Positions 10,803-20,145 of a stretch of DNA of 64,000 nt are shown here, piece by piece. Every line of letters begins with the position of its first letter. Position 1 is the stretch's first letter. The stretch is from NCBI GenBank assembly GCA_029876055.1, contig CM056874.1:3658001-3722000 (forward strand), read 5' to 3'. Origin of the DNA: Madurella fahalii (lineage: Eukaryota > Ascomycota > Sordariomycetes > Sordariales). The notes under the pieces are model-generated. The model had not been told where the DNA came from. It did no database searches and was given only the letters and a program-made list of their open reading frames with translations. The position numbers were made by a program, and so were the translations under genes.

Positions 10803-12506
10803 TTACTCCAAAAAGTTCCGCACCGTGCCGCCAACGTTCTTGACGTCCAGCAGGAAGGTGTCGTGGCCGAACAGGCTCTGCTCCTCGCTCAGCTCAAAGT
10901 GGGCCACGTTGCGGTTCCCGGCCTGGCGCAGCGCCTCGGCCACCTCGCGCTGCTGCCAGGCGGGGAACAGGATGTCGCTGGCCACGCCCATGACCAGCAC
11001 CGGGTGGTCCGACAGCGGCGACAGGCCGGCGACGAGGTCGGCGGGGGGCCCGCCCGCGGCCGGCGGGGCCGGGGAGTCGGAGTCGAGGGCGGAGAGCATG
11101 GGGGAGGACTCGGGCTGTTCCTCGTACGGCTTGTCCGGGAGGGTGAGGTTGCAGGCGGGCGGGGCGACGGTGGTGTCGGAGGCGGCAGCGGCGGCGAGGT
11201 CGTCCTCGGCACGGGCGCGGCGGGCGGCCGTGGCGCGCTGGTTCTCGCGGCCGAGGTCGAACAGGTCCATGGCCTTGCTCACGTAGATGAGGCTGTTGGG
11301 GTCGTAGGTGAGGCAGAACTTCTCGCCGGCGTGGTCGAGGTACGTCTCGACCAGGAAGTCCGGGCACAGGGCGGGCGGCTGGGCGGCGTCGGCGCGGCGG
11401 CGGCCGAAGCGCTGCTCCCACTCGGGCCCGGAGCGGTACGTGATGGTGGCGATCTCGCGCGCCAGCTTCATGCCCGTGTGCGGCGGCACCCGGCCGTAGT
11501 AGAAGCCCCTGTTCCAGTTGGGGTCGTTGAGAATGGCGCGGCGCTGGACGTAGCGCATGGCGATGCTGTAGGGGTGGCTGCGGGCGCAGGCGCTGATGGA
11601 GACGATGCGCCCGACGCGCGACGGGAACAGCACGCCGGCCGCGAGCGACTGCATCCCGCCCATGCTGGAGCCGACGCTGGCGTGGAGCTTGTCGACGCCG
11701 AGGTGGTCGAGCAGGCGGAACTGGGCGCGCACCATGTCCTGGATGGTGAGGATCGGGAAGCGCGTCGCGTACCGCTTGCCGTCCGACGGGTCGATGCTGG
11801 ACGGGCCGGTCGAGCCATAGCACCCACCAATGACGTTGGTGCAGATGACGTGGTATTTGTTGGTGTCGAGGGCGAGGCCGGGCCCGATGAACTTCTCCCA
11901 CCAGCCCGGTTGCGGGTTTTCCGGGGTGGAGTGGGCGTGGGACGAGGCGGAGAGGCCCGTGTGGAGGAGGATGACATTAGAGCGGGCCGCGTTCATCTGG
12001 CCCCAGGACTCGTAGGCGATATCGAACTCGTGCAGCAGGCCGCCGTGGTCGAGCAGGAGGGGCTCGTTGCAGCGGTATATCTGGGTTGCGCCGACCGTGT
12101 ACGACGGCTCCGGGCCGCTCTCGTCGGAGCGGGCCGAAGCGGCTTGTTTCTGGAGCGTCGCCGAGCGGTTCTCGAGGGCGTCGATGCAGGGAAACTGGAT
12201 AGCCGGGTTTGATGGAGCGCCGCTGCGTCGAGAGGTTTGTCCGTGCAGATGGCGGCGGGAAATTGGTTGTGCGGCGGCTTGCCGGCGTGGACCGGCCCTT
12301 GGGGTAGCCGGCGCGGTCCAGGGCAGAGAAGACACGGGGGAGGTCGCGGGCGCGGGCGCAGCCGTTGACGACGGCCGTGTCTTCGCCGTTACGGGCGCAT
12401 GATTGCAGAGGAGTCTCACCGGGTAACTAGGTGTAAACCCCGAACGGGAGAGTACCGCCGGAGCATGTCGCAAACTCGAAGTTACGAGTTGGCTTCTAAA
12501 CTGCAT
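10803..12506 (-). CDS. cysA: Serine O-acyltransferase of the MetX/HTA family, CysA/Cys2-like, mitochondrial
   Basis: A single exon of 567 residues. The first ~45 residues from MQFRSQLV are basic, Ser-rich and without acidic residues, a typical mitochondrial presequence. The alpha/beta-hydrolase core shows the nucleophile elbow GSSMGGMQSL, a late Asp in ASDILFP and the catalytic His in FGHDTFLLD. Segments such as GWWEKFIGPGLALDT and NVIGGCYGSTGPSS match the fungal CysA/Cys2 branch better than true homoserine acetyltransferase (MET2). CysA activates serine by O-acyl transfer for cysteine synthesis. A low-complexity insert of about 60 residues (Ala/Pro/Asp-rich) interrupts the C-terminal half before LSDHPVLVMGV. 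The frame is open further upstream but only from a TTG, so the ATG at 12506 is used. CCAAT boxes and an E-box lie upstream. A homoserine acetyltransferase role is the main alternative. Confidence 0.88.
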   Translation of the reverse strand: MQFRSQLVTSSLRHAPAVLSRSGFTPSYPVRLLCNHAPVTAKTRPSSTAAPAPATSPVSSLPWTAPATPRAGPRRQAAAQPISRRHLHGQTSRRSGAPSNPAIQFPCIDALENRSATLQKQAASARSDESGPEPSYTVGATQIYRCNEPLLLDHGGLLHEFDIAYESWGQMNAARSNVILLHTGLSASSHAHSTPENPQPGWWEKFIGPGLALDTNKYHVICTNVIGGCYGSTGPSSIDPSDGKRYATRFPILTIQDMVRAQFRLLDHLGVDKLHASVGSSMGGMQSLAAGVLFPSRVGRIVSISACARSHPYSIAMRYVQRRAILNDPNWNRGFYYGRVPPHTGMKLAREIATITYRSGPEWEQRFGRRRADAAQPPALCPDFLVETYLDHAGEKFCLTYDPNSLIYVSKAMDLFDLGRENQRATAARRARAEDDLAAAAASDTTVAPPACNLTLPDKPYEEQPESSPMLSALDSDSPAPPAAGGPPADLVAGLSPLSDHPVLVMGVASDILFPAWQQREVAEALRQAGNRNVAHFELSEEQSLFGHDTFLLDVKNVGGTVRNFLE

Positions 12507-12612
12507 GCTGCCTTCGCGCGAAGCGCCCGGCGAACGGACCAGGGAAAGTTGTGCTGCGGCAGGTGAGACGTCCAACTGATGATCCGGTGCTCCGCGCAGT
12601 AGCGGCAACGTG

Positions 12613-12633
12613 CCAATTCGCCAATTCCCCAAT
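12613..12633. promoter_or_regulatory. Three CCAAT boxes at 8-base spacing
   Basis: CCAAT begins at 12613, 12621 and 12629, all in the same orientation and exactly 8 bases apart, 107 to 127 bases upstream of the cysA-like ATG. CCAAT is the site of the fungal Hap/AnCF complex. They read ATTGG from the gene's own strand. Confidence 0.6.
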
Positions 12634-12751
12634 CGTAGTTATGGAGGAGAGAGTTGTAAACGCCGGGCAGCCGTTGCCGGCGCCGGCGACTTATTGTATA
12701 GACTTTCCCACTGTCGGAGGTCGACTTGCGGAAGGAGCACAATTCGTCATT

Positions 12752-12759
12752 TCACGTGA
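12752..12759. promoter_or_regulatory. TCACGTGA E-box upstream of the cysA-like gene
   Basis: A perfect palindromic TCACGTGA, about 246 bases upstream of the cysA-like start and about 220 bases upstream of the divergent gene. In yeast this is the Cbf1 site found in front of sulfur amino-acid genes, so its position before a cysteine-synthesis gene is suggestive. No CYS-3/MetR consensus was found nearby. Confidence 0.5.
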
Positions 12760-12978
12760 TGCCTTGGCATTAGGGAGAAACCCCAGGGCGTGTATGTATT
12801 TTGTCTCTTTGGACCCCTGGTTACCAATTGTGGGGCTGACATCACTGAATGACGTTTATCCCCACTAGCTCCCAAACACCACAGTACCTCCAAACCCCGA
12901 AGCACTGCTGCCTACAGACATGCTTCTTCTTATTTTAGAGACTCATTTAATCACCCAGCGCTCTCACCACCGCGGCAA

Positions 12979-14026
12979 ATGTGGAGATTATTCTCCCGAC
13001 TCGTAGTCATGAGTGTCCCGGATCAGAATACCAACTCCCCTCCGTACGAGCCCAGCATCACCGATGTGCTTGTGGTCAAGGCCATGCTAAGCAAGGCACT
13101 AGCTCTTCCCACCGAGCTCGCCGACATCATCACTGATCTTGCCGAGTACTGGCCGCACACTACGGCCGAACTGCCATATGATGCATCCACCGGCATGGTG
13201 GCCCGCCACGGGGAAGAAGAAAACGTGTTCCTGGTCGGCACCCCCTAGTTTGTAGCGCTAGCCATCTTCAAGGCGATTGCTGACATTGTGGGCGTCTCGC
13301 CGGCTCTAGCTTCGCTCCGCTCCTCTTGGTCTACGTAATTGGCGACGCTCTCGCATCACACCAGGCAGTACGCGCATTGACAGGAAGCCGCTGAAGCCCC
13401 GGCCCGCCGGCGACGAGTTCATGGCCGAGGATTTCCAGCGCTTAGTCAGATCGCCTGTGCATCTGCTCGCACGGCCGTGTCGCCGCATCATCTTCACCAT
13501 CCGCAGTCGAGACCAAGGTTGGGGCGGGTTGCACGCGGATCGCGGCACATACCATGGCTCGTGGACGTGGTTCGAGGTCGGGCTGGAGCGCTGGTGTAAA
13601 ACTGGCCCAACAGAATCGGAGGCGATGGAGCAACAGACGGAACGGCACCAGCTGCCATCCCTGATGTTGGACGATCTGTCAACCGTGTTGCCGGAAGTAG
13701 AGTGGGACCAGGATAAACAAGAGCACGTCTTCAATCACCCGCTTCTCCCACGCGAAGACACTAAGATCCAATGCAACGCGGCCGCCACCAGCGAGGCTCG
13801 GACCCACCGTGTGGTATGGTCCTACGATGACAACATCGACCCGGACCGAGACGGCGAGGCTGCCGACCGGCTCGTCGAAGAGGGCCGCGGCAAGGCCACG
13901 GCGGATGGGAAGTTTGTGCGCGAACTAAAGCTCGGCGACGTGGTGACCGTATGGGCAAAGGCGAGATTCCCTGGCTGGGTGAATTACGTAGAGTCAGTCA
14001 AGCTGGAGGTTTACTTCGCTGTATAG
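12979..14026 (+). CDS. Conserved fungal protein of unknown function
   Basis: Two exons, 12979-13233 and 13310-14026, joined in phase 0 over a 76-base intron with a gctgac branch site; the donor (gtcggc) is weak. The N-terminal part contains LPTELADIITDLAEYW, an F-box-like or short amphipathic helix seen in many fungal proteins. The C-terminal half holds RIIFTIRSRDQGWGG, a WFEVGLERW segment and LKLGDVVTVWAKARFPGW, which look well conserved and structured. I know of no assigned activity. The second ATG at 13009 is an equally good start. The gene is divergent from the cysA homologue and shares its upstream region. Confidence 0.68.
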
Positions 14027-16189
14027 CACGGGATGCACGCAAGCTAGTACATGTACCTATACCCCACCGGTGCGTTGTGGTCAGGAGATAACGAAATTCA
14101 ATGGCATCGGAAAGAGTTCGAGACTCGGCTCCGATCGAGGTAATAGACGGGAGTCCTACACCCGTACACTGGTTTCCGGACCAGTGTAAATGGTAGACCT
14201 CTGGTGTAGGCTGGGCTTTGTTTCAACCGAGACGTCCACTTCGGATGAACTCGTTTCATTGTTCTCACTACCTACCTTACCCCGCAAGGTCCAGCAGTCC
14301 AGACCGATCTCTCGCGCGGTTACACCAAGAGAGGAACTTGAAACAAAACCTCCCCAGATTAGCCAACCCCGGTTGACGTGGTTGTGTATAAAGAACATTG
14401 CCAGGGTCATTTACCCGTAGAGTAGAATATCCCTTTGACACATGGGGCTTTTGCCAAATTAGGCGTCACACCTGCTTTCCCATCTGACGGCAACCGGCTT
14501 GTTGCGTTGCCGGATCGGCAGATCGACTCTTGGCTTCCTCACACGCATCTTGCCAAGGCCGGGGATCTGCAGCCCGGATCCACGAACCCCGGGTTCGGCA
14601 CTTCCAACGAGCACGACAGCGGTGCTTGTGTTTCTTGGCGGATTGAGGGTTTTGAGCATCGAAAAGGGAACAAAAAGTGTGTGATGCAACGACAGGGACG
14701 TGCAGAAGGTATGGGGTAGTAGGGCCGGGGCGCTGAAACCCACTATGGGCACGGGCGCAACCCCCCTTTGACTTCCACGAGCAAAGCTAGGCTTGGAACA
14801 ACGAAAAGAACCCCTCGACTATGGCATACATCTTTCCCGTCGACTGCAAGATTGTCTGCCATGTTCCTAGTTGTTACGGAAAAGGGTTGAGGAACGCGGA
14901 AAGCCATGGCAGCGAAACCCCGGAAAAATAAAGAGAAGGGAAATGGGAGAGAGAGCGCCACCTCCAAAGATCCGTCCCTCTTTACTCCTCTACCGGAGTC
15001 TCCATGCCTGTGATTTGTAACCGAGCGCCCCAAAACCAAGCGCAACCCTTGTGTTTCCCTTGTCCAAGGTTTGGTGTCTGACAATACCAATGAAACCCGA
15101 GGTGAATAGAAGACGCCTTACATGCAGTCTCAACTCCTTTCTCGTATCCTTTTCCTGCCTGGTCCGAGGTCAGGCGGCATGCGAGTCCGGGCGCGAGTCC
15201 GAGTTTTAAGTCGGCGTTAATGGAATCATCAAAGGCTAACACAATCCAACTACCGAAGCGGGGGGATTGCCTAGATGCCACCCGGCCACATTCACATTGT
15301 TGCTGTTCTTCCCTCTCATCTCTCTCCCTCTTGCTCTCAGACCTGGAAAAGAACTGGGGTATAGACAAGGTTTTTACTTCTAACTCCTTGTGTGTTTCTC
15401 AAGCACCTATTTAATAGAGACCCTTTACCTTTGGTATCCCGTCTATAAGCCCATAATTTGCCAAAAAAAACATACGAGTGGGCGGAAACCGGGATGGAAA
15501 AAATTTAATAGCAATCCCTCCTCTTTCTTTCATAACACGAGGCCATGATGTGAGCTAAAACCGGTTGCTGCCGCCGCCGCCGCTTTCGTTGCCCGGCCTC
15601 CTTTTCCCGAAGCTGAAATGCTGCTTGCTCCGCTAGCCGGAACGCCGCCGTCCGCCCATACCCGCCGTCCGCATACCCTCCGCCATCCATCCATCACTGG
15701 TAATATATTCAAGTGCCCTGAAACAATCACTTCGCTTCTTCTGCTCTCGTCCGTAGCCACTTCACCGATACGGTCATTAGATCGAGACAAAAGGGGCGGT
15801 TTCTTCCATAAGTCGTTTGCCCCTATTCCGAGCCTTGACTAGCTTCATTGGATGTTCATCGGGCAGGGTAATGCGACACTGCCATATAAATCGTACGCTC
15901 TCTTCGGACTCGACGGAGCCCCGATGGAAAGGGTCTTAGATGCGCAACCCATGCTGACCATACCCCCCTCTCTTCCTTCAAATGGTGCGAATCCTGAACC
16001 AGCTGTCCAATCATAGGCCGTATCTTCGGGTCCGGACGACGCCAAACTGTGGATAAAGTATCCAAGAAAGCCATGGCTTGCCCCGTGTACGCCACTTGGC
16101 GGGCGATGCAAGCGCCCGGAAAGCAGGACTCAAGCTCAGCCTTCGACAAAGAGGCGCCAATCCCAGCTCATTCGTCGTGGCATACCCGC
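14027..16189. other. Intergenic region between convergent genes
   Basis: About 2.2 kb between two convergent 3' ends. No gene recognised. It contains a perfect hairpin at 14165-14188 and, around 15560-15680, short CCG-rich and CCATC runs. Part of the right side is likely the 3' UTR of the nucleotidyltransferase gene. Confidence 0.4.
14165..14188. repeat. Perfect 9-base inverted repeat with 6-base loop
   Basis: Arms tacactggt and accagtgta flank the loop ttccgg. It lies about 140 bases past the stop of the upstream gene. It could be a 3'-UTR stem-loop or a relic of a small inverted-repeat element; there is nothing else to choose between them. Confidence 0.6.
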
Positions 16190-19100
16190 TCAACCACCCT
16201 TGCGGTCAGCCTCGTTCTTGGGCAACTGCTCGCTCTGGGGGAAGCCGTTGGCCGCATGCTTCAGATCGGCGAGGCCCTTCTTGCGCGGCTTCGGTTTCTG
16301 CCACGTGCCATTGAAGTTCTCCGTCTGCGTCTTTGCAGCACGGACATGGCCGTTTTCTCTAGCGAGGCCGCTGATCCTCTGGTCCTGCACCGGGGACCGG
16401 CTCGTCGGATCAAGTTGTCTCGCCGATGGGCCCGTCGGCGGCGACTTGATGATCGGTGCCTTCTGCGCCGTCTTGGAGAATTCGGTCCGATATTCCTTCA
16501 CCGAGCCAAGTCGGGTGGGTGACTGAGCACCATTCGGCGGCTCAAATTTCCGTACGACCGTCGGTGACGGGGTGCGATGCTCGTAGACCGGAGAGAGGTG
16601 TGGCATATCCTGATGAACTGCATAGTCCCCAGTAGCGAGGTCTAGCGGGGCCAGCTGGCGAGTGTGGATTCGGGAAAGCCCGGCCATGCCGCTGGGATCG
16701 CCGAGTATAGCCGAGTACGGGAGGTGGAACGGCCCCATTGCCACTCGCTGCTGGAATGATGTGTCCATTGTATTCGGCATCGTGGAAGGAGAACGGTTTA
16801 TTGACGACCCGTTCACAATGACTGGTCGGTCCGGAGCAGCCGGCGCGGCAGGCTCCACGGCGCCCGACGAGTTGGAAAGCTGCTGATCAGGCCACGAACT
16901 GCCGGGGCTCACTCCCTGGTGGATATGCAGGGGGTTGTCATGGTGCACGTCATCGGCTACCAAGGGCTCTGGAAATTGCGGCGCCCGGGCGGATCCCGGA
17001 GTCGAGCATGTCTTGGACACTGTCCCATTGACCACGAGTGGCTTTGAGGATAGCTTCCCGTTCGTCTGAGAGAACGGTGCGGATAGGAGCGGTGCTGAAT
17101 TGACCCCGACTGAGAACGCCCTAGTGTGTCCCATGGGTGACGGGGACCGCGATGTTCTCTTCATTCTTCGATCGAGAACCGATTGAGGCAGGTGGTCGGT
17201 CGATAAACGACGGCGCCCTTCAGTTCTCTGACTTTGATCCGCAAACACCGGGCCGCCGCTCGGGAAGCCATTCGTTTGACGGTTGGAACTCGAGTGGTCG
17301 TTCACATAGTACCCTATGTAACGCGGCCCATCGTCCTCGGGTGGAGAGTCCGAAAGAACCTTTGAGGACCCGTCATCGAAGTCGGCATCAGCTGCCTCAT
17401 CTGGGATAAAACTCGGGACCGGCATGCCGTTGGTCTGCCGTGGCCGCACGGCGGCTACCCCGCTCTGAGGCTGACTTGATGTCGAGTAGCCGGCCATCGA
17501 TTGTGACGCGGCCATCGGAGTTCTCGAAGCTGGCTGGGATTGTGACCTAAGGGCACCGCTACCAGGGGAGACGCCAGAGTCGCTCGCCGCCGTGTTTCGG
17601 TGAAGACTTCTCCGGAATTCGGGTTGGCCGTTAGTTCCCGCGCCGGTCGATGCAGGAGACGAAGGGTAGGTTGTGAAGCCGGGATGATAATATGGATTGT
17701 GTTGTATTGGAAAGCCAAAGCCGTACATCAACTCGGGTCGGATGGGCGCTGTCAGTGGCGGGTTGTCAAAAGAATTAGTCCGGGACCTGTCCGCTGCCGA
17801 TCCCGACTGTATCCGTTGAGCATGTGCGATGGCGGGATGCTGGCTGTAGTGTGTGTACAGCTGGAATCGCAAGTTCGTCTCCTGGGCCGCTAGGCTGAGC
17901 GAAAGGAGGTCTTGCGGCATGGCGAGCTGGGGGTTCTGGGCTTGATACCACAATAGATCCTGCGCGCTTATCGGCGTAGGCATCCCTACCTGCGCAAACG
18001 CGGGGTTTGTCTCGTACGCAACACTCGACGACGAACGGCGACCCGGATTCCCGTTCCGGTGAAACTGCCGGTTCCGTGAGAACCCGCCACGCCCGCCACG
18101 CCCATGCTGCTGCTGGGAAGAACTCCTCAGCAGTATCGGTCTCGGCGCCGCTGCCGGCTTTTGCCATATCCTCTCCTCCTCCTTAGGGAACACGTACTGC
18201 TCGCAGCATTCTTCAAACTTGCCCTCGGCGATCAAGTCAAAAGCTCTCCGCAGTTCCATATGGAGTCCGCGGAATGAAGTGTCGTCGGCTGTGTTCCCAA
18301 GGTTGCGCATCGTGTTGAATGGCTCTTCGATGCAGAGCATGTTATTCGAGCCAATGTGCCATTTCTTCTCTGTCTTGGTGAGCATCCTGCCCAGCCGTAT
18401 TGACAAAGCATATTTGTCATAGTCAAATTCGTGCGCATAGAAGCGGAAAAACTGGAAGAGGAGGGCGGCCAGGCCGTCCTTGTTCTTTGCGCCGAACCCG
18501 CGCAGTTTAGGGATGTCGTCGGCAAATTCACTGCGGGTTCCGTCCTTCTTTAGCTGCTTCAGATTGTGTCGCTGGTGGAGTGCCGGCAACACTGGAGGAT
18601 CACGCAACTGCAAGAACGCAATGATCATGCAAATCCATGTATAGGAACTTAGGGTTCCCCCGAACGCTGTGCAGCAGGTATGAGAATCCAGTGGCATCAT
18701 GGCAGGGTGGATGGAGAGGCTAACCTGCATCATTGACGATCCTTCTCCGCGTCCAGTACTTGATGATCATGGCGAGGGGACGGACTCGATCGTCAACACT
18801 GACATACGTCCGCACCATCCGAGTGTTCTCCAACGCTAGCGTGTTGTTCACATTCATGTCGCAGGCTAGTTTCAGCTCGGGATCCCAAATCTTGACAATG
18901 GGTACCTTTGCCGACGAGACACAAACAACCTTCTCCATGCCATCTGAAATCCCGTTAGTCTTGCTTATTACGCATGCGCTAGCTTGGGGAGTGGCCTACG
19001 TCTTTGAAGGAGGTCGGCGATCAAGCAGACACTTTCCAACTCCCTCCAGGGGGTTGTGATACATATGTCAACTGCAGTTTTGTTAGCACACCCGTCTGGT

Positions 19101-20145
19101 AAACAGTTCAATCCGTTGGTCACGTACCATCAGAATCATCGGAACATAACAGATTTCCGGACGAGCCGAAGAGATGCACCCTAATGTCATGTCCGGGCCA
19201 CTCGTCGTTGAATAGCTTCTCCAACTTCTTGACCAGCTTTCCCCGGTTCGCCTCGATTTCTTCAGTCGGTAATAACCTGTCGTACAATTCCCGCATGTCT
19301 GTTTCGAGTTTTCTCTCGTCATCTTCCGATAGTTTGCTCTTGATCTTATCCAAATCGACCTTCTCCAGCCTGTCAGTCCCAAGGCTGTAGGGCATTCGGC
19401 GGCGCGAATGGGGAACCGCAGTCTCAAAGCGGCAGCCCCCAAGCCTGGGAGGGAGCGGTCGGAGAGAAGGCACATTGCCGTTCGTCTCGGAGTAGGCGGA
19501 GCGTGGGGAGTGGTTCTGCGTCGCGCCCGGCGACGGCTCCCTGGACTCGAACGAGAATTTGCGGGCATGCTGATGAGGAGTCGACGGGACCGAGCTCGAC
19601 TGACTCGCATGAAGAGGGCCATTCTGGCTGGAGGACGGCGGCAATCTCGTAGGCGGCGCACTGTTGGTAGCCGATTGCTCGTTTACTTTCCTGCCCGACA
19701 TCCTGGGCGACGGCTCCTTGCCCGATTTTATATGCGCGCGTTCGGCGGTGTCAGACGGCTTTGCCGCTCTATTCCCATGACCGCTTTGCGCGCCGGGCTT
19801 GGTCTGGGCGTTGTCCTTGTTCGACACCTTGGAAGACGACCTCGACCGCGTGGAGGATTTTGTTTGCGGCGAGGACTGCACAGGGGGAAGCGACGGAGTT
19901 TGCAATCCACCTCCACCACCCCGGCCGGCCGAGACGAGCTTGTTGTACTGCAGGAGCTTGTCTTGGTAGAGCTGTTGGGGGAAGAGGATCGGGAATAAAT
20001 CCAACTGAGGCGGGAAGAAATTCGGCGAAGACTCGGGCGGCGACGTCGGGTTCGACCTGGGGGTCGCAGAGCCAGAAGCGGCGCCCGGCCAAGGGTGCGA
20101 CTGGTAATGATGCTTGGACTCAGCCGTTGCAGGCTGACCGTCCAT
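16190..20145 (-). CDS. Cid1/Trf-family non-canonical poly(A)/poly(U) polymerase
   Basis: Four exons (20145-19128, 19071-19000, 18943-18725, 18666-16190) with three introns of 56-58 bases sum exactly to 1262 codons. Residues 1-270 are disordered (Ser/Pro/Gln). The nucleotidyltransferase core follows: HLFGSSGNLLCSDDSDVDIC supplies two catalytic Asp and is split by intron 1; the third Asp is in KLACDMNVN near residue 390. A PAP-associated central domain follows (DAAFGGTLSSYTWICMI; LCIEEPFNTMRNLGNTAD). The last ~650 residues are low-complexity, with an RGGRGG patch that could bind RNA. Such enzymes add A or U to RNA 3' ends in the cytoplasm or nucleus; which nucleotide cannot be told here. The long tail is unusual compared with the roughly 400-residue S. 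pombe Cid1 but common in filamentous fungi. Confidence 0.9.

Noticed and set aside
12507..12632. 42-residue extension of the cysA-like protein
   Set aside because: It would start at a TTG, and the ATG at 12506 begins a typical mitochondrial presequence.
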